Origin: an uncultured Saprospirales bacterium
GTDB lineage: Bacteria > Bacteroidota > Bacteroidia > Chitinophagales > JADIYW01
Direction of reading: 5' to 3'
Length of the DNA stretch: 41,320 nt
NCBI GenBank assembly: GCA_938008535.1
Contig: CALLKF010000123.1
Coordinates: forward strand, 1-41,320
The notes below the pieces were generated by a model. The model was not told the DNA's origin, ran no database searches, and saw only the letters and a list, made by a program, of their open reading frames with translations. A program made the translations under genes and the position numbers. The first letter of the stretch is position 1; every line of letters starts with the position of its first letter. This document shows, piece by piece, positions 15,603 through 24,142 of this stretch.

Positions 15603-16991
15603 TTAATATCCTAATACTTTTAACATCGATTCAGCGTTTTGCTCTTGCGAAAACACTTCGTAGGTTAGTTTTCCATTAGTGTCTTTATCAATAATTACAT
15701 TTTTTGGCGATGGAATTAAGCAATGTTTCGTTCCACCATAACCACTCAACGAATCTTGATAGGCGCCTGTATGAAAAAATCCGATGTATAATTTTTGTTC
15801 GCCAATAATTTTTGGCATATATACTTGGTTGATATCTACTTCTGAGTTGTAGTAATCACTTACGTCGCAGCTTAAGCCACCAATAATCGTTCGTTGATAC
15901 GCTTGATTCCAATTGTTAATTGGCAACAAAATAAATCGCTGATTCATGCCCCAAATATCTGGTATGGTTGTCATCAACGAACCATTGATCATGTACCAAA
16001 GTTCGCTGTCGTTTTGTTTTTTCTGGCCAATTACTTCAAAAATAGTGCAACCACTTTCGCCAACCGTGAAGTTGCCAAATTCTGTGTAAATATTTGGATG
16101 ATCGATTTCTGCTTCGTCGCAAAAGTTTTTAATTTTTGTAACAATTTCTTCTACTAAATAAGCATAATCATATTTTGAACCTAATGAATAACGAATTGGC
16201 ATTCCACCACCAATATTTAAGCTATTCAATTCCGGACAAACTTGTTTCAATTCCACATACATTTGCAAGCACTTATTCAACTCGCTCCAATAATACGCTG
16301 AATCTTTAATTCCAGAATCAATAAAAAAGTGCAACATGCGCAACTTTACATTCGCTTTCGGTTTTATTTTTTCTATATAAAATGGAATAACATCGCGTTG
16401 TCTAATTCCTAAACGAGATGTATAAAATTGATATTTTGGTGATTCTTCAGCAGCAATACGTAATCCAATATTCATTTCTTCTGAAAAAGATTGATAGGCT
16501 TCAAATTCTTCCATATTGTCCAAAACTGGTGTAACATGATTAAAACCATCTTTGATTAATGAGATAATTGAATCGGTATAAATTTTTGGTTTAAAGCCGT
16601 TGCAAATAATTCGTATTTTTTTATCTACTTTTTCTTTTTGATGTAGCGAACGAATCAAATCAATATCATACGCACTGGATGTTTCTAATTGAGCATTGTT
16701 TTTTAACACTTCATTCAATACATGCGAAAAGTGATTGCTTTTGGTGCAATAACAATAATAATAATGACCATTATAACCAACGCTTTCAAATGCTTCTTGA
16801 AACCAACGACGCGCGCGATTGATATTGTCACCAATTTTTGGCAAATAAGTAATTTTTAACGGCGCACCATGTTCTTCAATTACATGTTTTAAATCTATTT
16901 TATGAAAACGAAGCCAGTTTTCTTCTACATCAAAACCATCTTGCGGAAAATAATACGTTTGCTCAATTAAGTCGATATAACGGTCTCTCAT
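15603..16991 (-). CDS. speA: biosynthetic-type arginine decarboxylase, Bacteroidota form
   Basis: A 462-residue PLP-dependent fold-III decarboxylase expected to convert arginine to agmatine for polyamine synthesis. The N-terminal LIEQTYYFPQDGFDVEENWLRFHKIDL is characteristic of the short Bacteroidota arginine decarboxylases. The PLP lysine is in YYYCYCTKSNHFSHVL (Lys84), the phosphate-binding glycine loop in LNIGGGMPIRYSLG, and the C-terminal barrel includes GFFHTGAYQDSLSGYGG. It is shorter than the E. coli SpeA (about 650 residues), which is normal for this group. The gene is divergent from argS over a 128-bp spacer, so the two arginine-related genes may share regulation. Confidence 0.88.
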   Translation of the reverse strand: MRDRYIDLIEQTYYFPQDGFDVEENWLRFHKIDLKHVIEEHGAPLKITYLPKIGDNINRARRWFQEAFESVGYNGHYYYCYCTKSNHFSHVLNEVLKNNAQLETSSAYDIDLIRSLHQKEKVDKKIRIICNGFKPKIYTDSIISLIKDGFNHVTPVLDNMEEFEAYQSFSEEMNIGLRIAAEESPKYQFYTSRLGIRQRDVIPFYIEKIKPKANVKLRMLHFFIDSGIKDSAYYWSELNKCLQMYVELKQVCPELNSLNIGGGMPIRYSLGSKYDYAYLVEEIVTKIKNFCDEAEIDHPNIYTEFGNFTVGESGCTIFEVIGQKKQNDSELWYMINGSLMTTIPDIWGMNQRFILLPINNWNQAYQRTIIGGLSCDVSDYYNSEVDINQVYMPKIIGEQKLYIGFFHTGAYQDSLSGYGGTKHCLIPSPKNVIIDKDTNGKLTYEVFSQEQNAESMLKVLGY

Positions 16992-17046
16992 TTTTTAATT
17001 AAAGATTTAATGAATTGTTGAATTATAGAATCAGCAACAAATGTAA

Positions 17047-17054
17047 TAACTTTG
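17047..17054 (+). promoter_or_regulatory. Bacteroidota -7 promoter box (TAACTTTG)
   Basis: TAACTTTG is a full match to TAnnTTTG and lies 65 bp before the argS ATG, which leaves the repeat element at 17090-17121 in the untranslated leader. Confidence 0.55.
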
Positions 17055-17089
17055 CACGGAAAAATAGTTATTTAATTAAGTGAACTTTC

Positions 17090-17121
17090 TTACGACTCAC
17101 GACTTTTGACACATGACTTAT
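17090..17121. repeat. ACGACTCACGAC-type repeat at the argS start
   Basis: The sequence ACGACTCACGACTTTTGAC followed by ACATGACTTATGA overlaps the argS start codon region. A diverged second copy lies inside argS at 18603-18634 (ACGACTCACAATTTATGAC then TCAAGACTAT). The two match at most aligned positions, including the 9-mer ACGACTCAC. Confidence 0.65.
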
Positions 17122-18907
17122 GAATATCTTTCAAGAAATACAAACACAAGTACAACAAGCATTTCCAGCATTATTTGGAAGCGAAGTTGAATTGAATAAA
17201 ATCACCATTAACGAAACGCCAAAAGATTTTATTGGTGATATTACTTTAGTGGTTTTTCCATTACTAAAACTCACGAAAAAAAATCCTGAAGAATCGGCAA
17301 AAACCATTGGTGAATTTTTGGTGAACAATAATAAAAATATCACAGCATACAATATCATCAAAGGATTTTTGAATATAGAAATTTATAATGATTATTGGAT
17401 AAACTATGTTTTGAATCAAGAATCAGGAATCTTAAATCCGAAATCTGAAACCGTACTAATAGAATATGCATCACCAAATACCAACAAACCAATTCATTTA
17501 GGGCATGTGCGAAATAATGTATTAGGTTATGCGTTGGCTGGCATTTACAAAGCAAATGGTTACAACGTTATCAAAGCAAATTTAACCAACGACAGAGGCA
17601 TTCATATTTGTAAAAGTATGGTTGCCTGGCAACAATTTGGCAATGGCGAAACACCAGAAAACACTACTGATTTAAAGTGCAGGAAAGGTGATCATTTGGT
17701 TGGGAAATATTATGTAGAATTTGACAAACATTACAAACAGCAAATTGCTGATTTAATAGAACAAGGAAAAACAAAAGAAGAAGCCGAAAAGCAAGCACCC
17801 ATTTTGTTGGCAGCACAAGAAATGCTATTGAAATGGGAAAATGGCGATGAAGAAACCATTGCACTTTGGAAAAAAATGAATGCTTGGGTTTACGCTGGTT
17901 TTGATATTACTTATAAAAATTTAGGTGTTGATTTTGATAAATTTTATTACGAATCAAATACCTATTTATTAGGAAAAAATAGTGTAGAAGATGGTTTGCA
18001 AAAAGGTGTGTTTTTCAAGAAAGAAGATGGCAGCGTTTGGATTGATTTAACAGAAGATGGCTTAGACCAGAAGTTGGTGCTGCGTGCTGATGGAACTTCG
18101 GTTTATATAACACAAGATATTGGCACGGCTGATTTGAAATACGACGATTTTAAAATGGATCAATCCATTTATGTAGTAGGAAATGAGCAAGATTATCATT
18201 TTAAAGTGTTGAAATTAATCATGCAAAAACTCGGCAGACCTTACGCTGATGGCATTCATCATTTTTCGTATGGTATGGTTGATTTGCCAAGTGGCAAAAT
18301 GAAATCGCGTGAAGGAACGGTGGTTGATGCTGATGATTTGATTGCTGATATGATCAATATTGCTAAAGAGCAAACCGAAGCACTTGGGAAAATTGATGAT
18401 TTTACAGAAGATGAAAAAACTGCTTTATTCAGAACTATTGGTTTAGGTGCGTTGAAATTTTTCTTATTGCGTGTTGATCCTAAAAAAAGAATTTTATTTG
18501 ATCCGAAAGAAAGTATCGATTTGCATGGTTTTACTGGACCTTTCGTGCAATATACGTATGCAAGAACAAGAAGTATTTTGCGAAAAGCTGAAAATATAAT
18601 TTCTCACGACTCACAATTTATGACTCAAGACTATCAATTGCATGCTTCAGAAAAAGAACTTATCAAAGTATTATACAAGTACTCAATTGTCTTAGAAGAG
18701 AGTTGCAAAGAAATGAATCCAGCAAAATTAATTGACTATTCGTACGAAGTCGCGAAAACTTATAATAAATTTTACAATGATTGTCCTATCTTAGTCGCTG
18801 AAACGGAAGAGCAAAAAAAAATCCGCTTGCATCTGACTCAACAAACAGGAAGCACTATAAAAAAATGTTTTGCTATAGTTGGAATTGATGTGCCAGAAAG
18901 AATGTAG
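17120..18907 (+). CDS. argS: arginyl-tRNA synthetase
   Basis: A 595-residue class I aminoacyl-tRNA synthetase that charges tRNA-Arg. Order of parts: N-terminal additional domain (1-95), HIGH motif in NTNKPIHLGHVRNN (His126-His129), DRGIHICKSMVAWQQFG, KMSKS-equivalent GKMKSREGTVVDADDL near 392, and the C-terminal DALR anticodon-binding domain with FVQYTYARTRSILRKAE. Two linkers look like repeat DNA in the reading frame: residues 99-111 (NQESGILNPKSET, DNA 17413-17451) and about 495-506 (SHDSQFMTQDYQ, DNA 18603-18634). Neither disrupts a catalytic motif. The gene is divergent from the arginine decarboxylase gene. Confidence 0.95.
   Translation: MNIFQEIQTQVQQAFPALFGSEVELNKITINETPKDFIGDITLVVFPLLKLTKKNPEESAKTIGEFLVNNNKNITAYNIIKGFLNIEIYNDYWINYVLNQESGILNPKSETVLIEYASPNTNKPIHLGHVRNNVLGYALAGIYKANGYNVIKANLTNDRGIHICKSMVAWQQFGNGETPENTTDLKCRKGDHLVGKYYVEFDKHYKQQIADLIEQGKTKEEAEKQAPILLAAQEMLLKWENGDEETIALWKKMNAWVYAGFDITYKNLGVDFDKFYYESNTYLLGKNSVEDGLQKGVFFKKEDGSVWIDLTEDGLDQKLVLRADGTSVYITQDIGTADLKYDDFKMDQSIYVVGNEQDYHFKVLKLIMQKLGRPYADGIHHFSYGMVDLPSGKMKSREGTVVDADDLIADMINIAKEQTEALGKIDDFTEDEKTALFRTIGLGALKFFLLRVDPKKRILFDPKESIDLHGFTGPFVQYTYARTRSILRKAENIISHDSQFMTQDYQLHASEKELIKVLYKYSIVLEESCKEMNPAKLIDYSYEVAKTYNKFYNDCPILVAETEEQKKIRLHLTQQTGSTIKKCFAIVGIDVPERM
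17413..17451. repeat. AATCTGAAATC-type repeat inside argS
   Basis: GAATCAAGAATCAGGAATC followed by TTAAATCCGAAATCTGAAA is a run of AATC-containing units. It encodes the argS linker ESGILNPKSE and, on the other strand, the FQISDLRFLI-type peptide that often marks intergenic repeats in Bacteroidota. It lies between the N-terminal and catalytic domains. Confidence 0.6.
18603..18634. repeat. ACGACTCAC-type repeat inside argS
   Basis: This is the second copy of the element found at the argS start. It encodes the linker HDSQFMTQDY just before the C-terminal anticodon-binding helices. Confidence 0.6.
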
Positions 18908-18910
18908 AAA

Positions 18911-19030
18911 AAGTAGTAAGTAATTAGTGGTAAGTAAAAAGTTTTTATTACTACATAAATTATTACTTGCAATCTTTCACCGAAGAAATTTAGTATCAAA
19001 AAAATAAAATTTTATAAAACTTACCACTTA
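18911..19030. repeat. inverted AGTGGTAAGT repeat pair between argS and the SET gene
   Basis: TAGTGGTAAGT at 18925-18935 and ACTTACCACTTA at 19019-19030 are inverted copies, surrounded by AAGTAGTAAGTAATTA and related AGTAATAA-type units. The right copy abuts the start of the SET-domain gene. Confidence 0.55.
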
Positions 19031-19040
19031 TAACTAAAAT

Positions 19041-19487
19041 ATGGAATTATATCTAAAAAAAGTACGAAACAAAGGAAGAGCAGTTTTCTGCACAGTTGAT
19101 TTAAATGAAGGCGACATTATCGAAGTATGTCCTGTTATTCTTTTAACACCTCAAGACTGCAAACTATTAGACAAAACTACGCTTTATCACTACTATTTTC
19201 AATGGGGAAATGATGGCAAAAGCGGTGGTATGGTTTTAGGTTATGGTCCAATGTATAATCACTCATACAATCCAAATGCTGTGTATGAAGCATTTTATGA
19301 AAAGATGATTTGGCGAATAAAAGCACGCCGACATATTCCTGCAAATACAGAAATTACCATCAATTATAATTTCTATCCAGAAGAACAAACACCAGTTTGG
19401 TTTGATAAAGTTGGTTTAGCAAAACAAGCTGCAGAAGAAGCAAAAGAAAAGGCAGCGAAAGCAGCTAAGAAAGCTACTAAGAAATAA
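19041..19487 (+). CDS. SET-domain protein with Lys/Ala-rich tail
   Basis: A 148-residue protein that is almost all SET domain, the fold of S-adenosylmethionine-dependent lysine methyltransferases. Motifs: the N-terminal KVRNKGRAVFCTVDLNEGDIIE (G-R-A-V-F turn), the catalytic MYNHSYNPNAVYEA with the conserved NHS, and ITINYNFYPEE, matching the ELTINYG motif. Residues 128-148 (KQAAEEAKEKAAKAAKKATK) form a Lys/Ala-rich tail like the C-terminus of histone H1 or bacterial H1-like proteins. The substrate is unknown; a ribosomal or DNA-bound protein is a guess. It has its own terminator. Confidence 0.85.
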   Translation: MELYLKKVRNKGRAVFCTVDLNEGDIIEVCPVILLTPQDCKLLDKTTLYHYYFQWGNDGKSGGMVLGYGPMYNHSYNPNAVYEAFYEKMIWRIKARRHIPANTEITINYNFYPEEQTPVWFDKVGLAKQAAEEAKEKAAKAAKKATKK

Positions 19488-19503
19488 ATTTTTGAATATA
19501 ATG

Positions 19504-19533
19504 AAAAGCGAATGCAGTATTGTATTCGCTTTT
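19504..19533 (+). terminator. rho-independent terminator of the SET-domain gene
   Basis: AAAAGCGAAT pairs with ATTCGCTTTT (10-bp perfect stem, 10-nt loop) and is followed by T residues, 17 bp after the stop codon. Confidence 0.9.
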
Positions 19534-19692
19534 TTTGTAAGTTGTCTAGTTGCTTGAGTTTTTAATATTTCTATTTACAATTTAGGAACACTTAATAGCG
19601 CCAATTATTCTTGATTTTTTTTAATAGCTGAAATAGCATTATTTTCACTATCTATTCAAATTCACACATTATTATTTTTGTATCTTGCGTAA

Positions 19693-22149
19693 GTGAAAAA
19701 TGTTTACTTTCTATGTCTACTTTTGATTTCTGTAACGCTTCATGGTTACGGTCAAAATAGATTTATTCTTAAAGGTAAAATTACGGAGCAAAAATCTAGT
19801 GCTGTTATTGCTTATGCTAACTTATTCGATTCTATTCAAAATATTTATGCTGCTACTGATTCCAATGGTCATTTTGAAATTCAATTAAATGAAGGAAAGT
19901 ATTCTTTTGAAATTTCTAGTGTTGGTTATCAAACTATTTTTAAAGAAATCAATCTTATAAAAAATACGGAATTAAAAATAGAATTGAAACAAGATATTCA
20001 ATTGGATGAAATTGTTGTAAGTTCTGATAAAATCAATAAAACAGCACAAAACAATTCATCAGGTATGACTACTTTATCAAGTATGAGTGTTGAACGTTTG
20101 CCTGCTTTTCTTGGCGAAAAAGATATTATGAAAGCAGTATTGCTTACACCAGGCATTCAAAGCGGACAAGAAGGTGCGCGCGGCATTTTTGTTCGTGGAG
20201 GCAGTCCAGACCAAAATCTGGTTTTATTTCATCATGCGCCAATTTACAATGTTGCGCATATCTACAATTTTTTATCCGTGTTTACTTTAGAATCTATCAG
20301 TAAAATGGATATTCACAAGTCGTATATTCCAGTTCAATTTGGTGGTCGGCTTTCTGCGGTGTTAGATATTGAACCTAATTTTGGGAACACAGATTCGTGG
20401 AAAGGTGATTATAGCATCAGTTTTATCACACAAAAATTTCATATCGAAGGTCCAATTAAAAAAAATAAAACATCTTTTAATTTTAGTATTCGCGATTGCC
20501 ATGCAGGTTTGTTTTTATATCCATTATCTAAGAAACAATATAAAAGCGCCTCTGGAAATGAAGGCAGTATTGCTTATTATTTTTTTGATATGAACTCTGC
20601 CATTAAACATCAAGTAAATGAGAAAAATACGTTTTCTTGGAGCTTTTATGTTGGACAAGATTTTTACAATTTCACAGAATTAAAAGTAACGAATACCACT
20701 AAAAAAACAGAAAAAAGAAGCACTGATAAAAGATTAAAATGGATGAATGCTGTAAACACATTAGAATGGAATACTAAATTCAAAAAACTCAATATTTCTA
20801 ATTTTTATAATTTTAGCTGGTATCAATTGAATCCAAAACAATATTTAGGTTTAGAACAAATTAAGCAACCATCAGGAGATAAAACCAATACATCTACCGA
20901 TTATTTTACGAAGTCGCGAATAATGGAACATGGTTGGCAAACAAATATTGAACATACAATTAATAAAATGCATCTATTAAATTATGGTTTTAAAATTTCA
21001 GACCGTAATTTTTTAATAAATAAAGTAAATTATACAGTTCGAGATACTTTAGGAAATGTAGTAGATGAGAAAGAATTTAAAAATCCAACAGTGAACGCTA
21101 TTGATTTTTATGTGTATGCTGATTATTTATTTACATGGAAAGACAAACTAGAATTAAAAGGTGGTCTGCAATTGTTTACCTACACTGCATCCAAAAAAGC
21201 TTTTTTTTATGCTTTGCCTCGTGCTGAAATTATCTATCATCCAATTGTAGGAATGAGTATGCGTGCATCTGCTGGATATAGTGTGCAACCATTGCATTTA
21301 CTGACCAATAATACTGGTGATATTCAAAACGATGTTTGGGTGCCAGCTACCAAAAACATTGCGCCAGAAACGGCGTGGCAAGTTTCTGGTGGTGTGCAAT
21401 ACGATCATCCAAAAGGTTACTCGGCAAGCATTGATGGCTACTACAAAAAAATGGATCATCTGACTGATTATAAATTCGGTACTACTTTTTTATCTGATAG
21501 AATTCCATGGGAAACTCAAATGATAAATACAGGTAAAGGTGAAGCATATGGATTAGAAGTATTTTTTGCTAAAACAAAAGGACAGTTTACTGCTTGGTGC
21601 AAATATAATTTAGGTTGGAGCACACGTCAGTTTCCAGAATTAAATCAAGGGAAACCATTTTTTTATAAATACGACAGACGACATGATGTTTCATTTGTGT
21701 TGCAATATAAACTAAAAAAACATTTCGATTTTTCTATAGCTTGGACCTATGGCACTGGCTGGAGAATGACAACACCAACCTCTTCTTATGCAAGCGATTT
21801 AACTATTGTCAGTTATGACCAAGCTAATATTCCATTGGTTGGTACACAAGCTATGATTACGAATTGGAATGAAAGAAATAATTATATTTTACCTGCATAT
21901 CACCATTTAGACATTGGAATGAATTATACAAAAGATGCGAAACGAGTGCAACATATATTAAATGTAAGTGTTTACAATGTGTACAATAATTTTAATATTT
22001 TCACCGTTTATCAAGATGGTGATACAGACATAAACGGCAATAAATATAAAAAATATGTGAAGTTGAGTATCTTTCCAATTCTTCCATCTATCGGTTATTC
22101 GGTAAAGTTTCAATTAAAAAAAGATAAAAATCAACCAACAGAAAAATGA
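19693..22149 (+). CDS. TonB-dependent outer-membrane receptor with carboxypeptidase-like domain
   Basis: An 818-residue outer-membrane active transporter. It starts with GTG (MKNVYFLCLLLISVTLHGYG, signal peptide), followed by a carboxypeptidase-regulatory-like beta-sandwich (FILKGKITEQKSSAVIAYAN to about residue 105), the plug domain (VERLPAFLGEKDIMKAVLLT, GARGIFVRGGSPDQNLVLF) and a 22-strand-type barrel ending in a terminal basic segment. No in-frame ATG near the start would preserve the signal peptide, so GTG is chosen. It overlaps the DUF4249 gene by ATGA, so the two are coupled; this pairing is common in Bacteroidota. The transported ligand is unknown. Confidence 0.9.
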   Translation: MKNVYFLCLLLISVTLHGYGQNRFILKGKITEQKSSAVIAYANLFDSIQNIYAATDSNGHFEIQLNEGKYSFEISSVGYQTIFKEINLIKNTELKIELKQDIQLDEIVVSSDKINKTAQNNSSGMTTLSSMSVERLPAFLGEKDIMKAVLLTPGIQSGQEGARGIFVRGGSPDQNLVLFHHAPIYNVAHIYNFLSVFTLESISKMDIHKSYIPVQFGGRLSAVLDIEPNFGNTDSWKGDYSISFITQKFHIEGPIKKNKTSFNFSIRDCHAGLFLYPLSKKQYKSASGNEGSIAYYFFDMNSAIKHQVNEKNTFSWSFYVGQDFYNFTELKVTNTTKKTEKRSTDKRLKWMNAVNTLEWNTKFKKLNISNFYNFSWYQLNPKQYLGLEQIKQPSGDKTNTSTDYFTKSRIMEHGWQTNIEHTINKMHLLNYGFKISDRNFLINKVNYTVRDTLGNVVDEKEFKNPTVNAIDFYVYADYLFTWKDKLELKGGLQLFTYTASKKAFFYALPRAEIIYHPIVGMSMRASAGYSVQPLHLLTNNTGDIQNDVWVPATKNIAPETAWQVSGGVQYDHPKGYSASIDGYYKKMDHLTDYKFGTTFLSDRIPWETQMINTGKGEAYGLEVFFAKTKGQFTAWCKYNLGWSTRQFPELNQGKPFFYKYDRRHDVSFVLQYKLKKHFDFSIAWTYGTGWRMTTPTSSYASDLTIVSYDQANIPLVGTQAMITNWNERNNYILPAYHHLDIGMNYTKDAKRVQHILNVSVYNVYNNFNIFTVYQDGDTDINGNKYKKYVKLSIFPILPSIGYSVKFQLKKDKNQPTEK

Positions 22150-23066
22150 GATGTATTCAGAATTATAGATTTATTTTTTATTCAGGTATATTGCTTGCCT
22201 TTAGTATCATTTCTTGCCAGAAAGAAATTAAATTTACGAGTAGTTATGCACCTATTAAACAAGTAATCAATTGCAATTTTACACCAGATAATAGCTTAAA
22301 TGTAAACATAAGCAAAAGCAAAACTCCAAATGATTTTAATTCCGTAGAATTCTTAAATGACTGTAAAGTAGATTTATATGAGAATAATATTTTTCTTGAA
22401 ACTATGCGTTATAAATTAAAAGATACTTTGTCAGGTTTAGGTTGGTATGTTTCAACTTATAAATTAAAGCCAGCAAAATTATATAAAATTATTTCTGAAC
22501 ATCCAACTTTAGGTATTGCTTCTGCAGAAGAGTTTTTACCATCTCGACCACTTTTTACTGCAAATTTATTACAACACGCAGACTCAATAAATCCTACCAG
22601 ATCTGGTAAATTCTCAATTACATTTTCAGATAGCAGCCAATTTAAAAACTACTATTTTATTGGTGTTTATTATAAAATTTTAAAACCTATTGTAGATACG
22701 CTTGGCGATACTACCTACAAAGTTGACTATAATTTTAATATAGTTTCCGTTTCAAATGATGCTCCAAATCCTGCAAATTTTAATCGCACTTTTTTTACAG
22801 ATGACAATTTCGAAGGACAAACTAAAACGATGATTTTTGATTTTAATAGTTTGTACAATACAACCTATAAAAGTATCGAGATGATTATTGAATTTTCAAA
22901 TATTGGATATAATTTTTATAGCTGGACTACGCAACAGATAAAACCACCATCCAATAATTTAAATGAAGGAGCCGATGAACCATTTAATTTAGTGAGTAAT
23001 ATAAAAAATGGATATGGTCATTTCTCTTCGTTTAGCAGCAGTTTTGTTACATTTAAATTGCGCTAG
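22146..23066 (+). CDS. DUF4249 family lipoprotein
   Basis: A 306-residue secreted lipoprotein with signal peptide and lipobox IISC (Cys at residue 24) and the DUF4249 layout: an N-terminal beta segment with VINCNFTPDNSLNVNISKSK, the strand CKVDLYENNIFLETM, KLKPAKLYKIISEHPTLGIASAEEFLPSRP, and C-terminal SWTTQQIKPPSNNLNEGADEPF followed by GYGHFSSFSSSF. Members usually sit next to a TonB-dependent receptor and are thought to be its surface partner. Its start overlaps the receptor stop (ATGA). No terminator is visible after it. Confidence 0.88.
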   Translation: MRCIQNYRFIFYSGILLAFSIISCQKEIKFTSSYAPIKQVINCNFTPDNSLNVNISKSKTPNDFNSVEFLNDCKVDLYENNIFLETMRYKLKDTLSGLGWYVSTYKLKPAKLYKIISEHPTLGIASAEEFLPSRPLFTANLLQHADSINPTRSGKFSITFSDSSQFKNYYFIGVYYKILKPIVDTLGDTTYKVDYNFNIVSVSNDAPNPANFNRTFFTDDNFEGQTKTMIFDFNSLYNTTYKSIEMIIEFSNIGYNFYSWTTQQIKPPSNNLNEGADEPFNLVSNIKNGYGHFSSFSSSFVTFKLR

Positions 23067-23328
23067 ATTTATTAGCTGTATTATTATAAAATAATTTCGC
23101 TACTAGTACAAATAATATTTCAATGCAAATATTTCCATTAACGAATTATTTCCTATAATTGAGCATGTTGTACGCAATGAATTAAAACTAGTTTCATAGA
23201 TGATTGAGTTACTAAATTTTATAAGTTTTTAATAATATAGTGTCTGGTTATAAATTATGTAAAAGTTTCAATACTATGCATTTCTAATTTTCATTCAAAA
23301 TTATAAACTCTAAAAAACAGCAACTAAA
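23067..23328. other. gene-free AT-rich spacer
   Basis: This 262-bp stretch before the beta-lactamase pseudogene has no ORF, tRNA or clear hairpin that I can support. Confidence 0.5.
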
Positions 23329-24083
23329 ATGAAACGAATGATAAATATTTTCTTGATACTATTCATCTCAATTATAAATCTAAATTGTAGCTTTCAGAAA
23401 AGAGTTGCATTTAAACACAAAGTAATCTACAATTCAACAGATTTGATCATCACTCAGACTGCAAATAATTCATTCATACAACATATAAACAAACCAATGA
23501 TTTTGGAAATGTTCCGTGTAATGGACTCATCGTGAGAAACAGCGACGAAACAATTGTATTCGATACACCAACCAATAATAAAAGCGCTGAAGTTTTAATA
23601 AGATGGATAAAAGAATCGCTTCATTGTAAAATAAACGCAATTATTCCAACTCATTTTCACGACGATTGTCTTGGTGGTCTGAAAGCATTTGATGACAATA
23701 ATATTTCTTCATATGCTTATTTTAAGACAATAGAATTTGCTAAAGCAAATAATTATGTTGTTCCAAAGAATAGTTTTAATGATTCACTTGTTTTAAAAGT
23801 TGGTGATGAAGATATTATTGTAAAATTCTTTGGCGAAGGTCACACAAAGGAAAATGTAGTTGCTTATTTTTCTTTTGATAAAGTATTATTTGGTGGTTGT
23901 TTAATTAAAGAATTAAATGCAAGTAAAGGTTATTTAGCAGATGCAAATATTTCAGCATGGTCAAATACAGTGGAGAATGTTAAAAAGGAATATCCAAATG
24001 TGAAAATTGTTGTTCCTGGTCACGGTGCATTTGGTAATAAGAAGTTACTTGATTATACAATAAAATTGTTCAAGAATCAGTAA
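23329..24083 (+). pseudogene. subclass B1-like metallo-beta-lactamase, frameshifted
   Basis: Two overlapping frames together encode one B1-type protein. Frame one gives a signal peptide and ITQTANNS; the next frame, readable from 23469, gives FIHTTYKQTNDFGNVPCNG and then LIVRNSDETIVFDTP, exactly the continuation expected for B1 enzymes. The shift is therefore near 23466-23472, equivalent to loss of one base (or of one TTCA repeat unit) in AATAATTCATTCAT. All zinc ligands are present in the second part: HFHDD (His116, His118, Asp120), GEGHT (His196), GGCLIKE (Cys221, Lys224) and PGHGAF (His263), BBL numbering. Restoring the base gives about 251 residues, the usual length. It is either a pseudogene or a sequencing/assembly error. 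Confidence 0.85.
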
Positions 24084-24142
24084 ATGTTTAATTTTAGATG
24101 ATGATTGTTTTTCTAATCAATTCCTAAAATGCAGCAAATAAA

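Noticed and set aside
17358..17555. Antisense ORF containing a FQISDLRFLI-type peptide
   Set aside because: It is the reverse strand of argS across the repeat element; such peptides are translations of Bacteroidota repeats, not genes.
23460..23480. Programmed ribosomal frameshift in the lactamase gene
   Set aside because: No slippery heptamer with a downstream structure is visible, and B1 lactamases are not known to use one. Deletion is the simpler explanation.
23329..23535. Separate small gene before the lactamase
   Set aside because: It is the signal-peptide half of the frameshifted lactamase; its last third continues in the wrong frame, while the other frame gives the conserved FIHTTY...FGNVPCNG segment.
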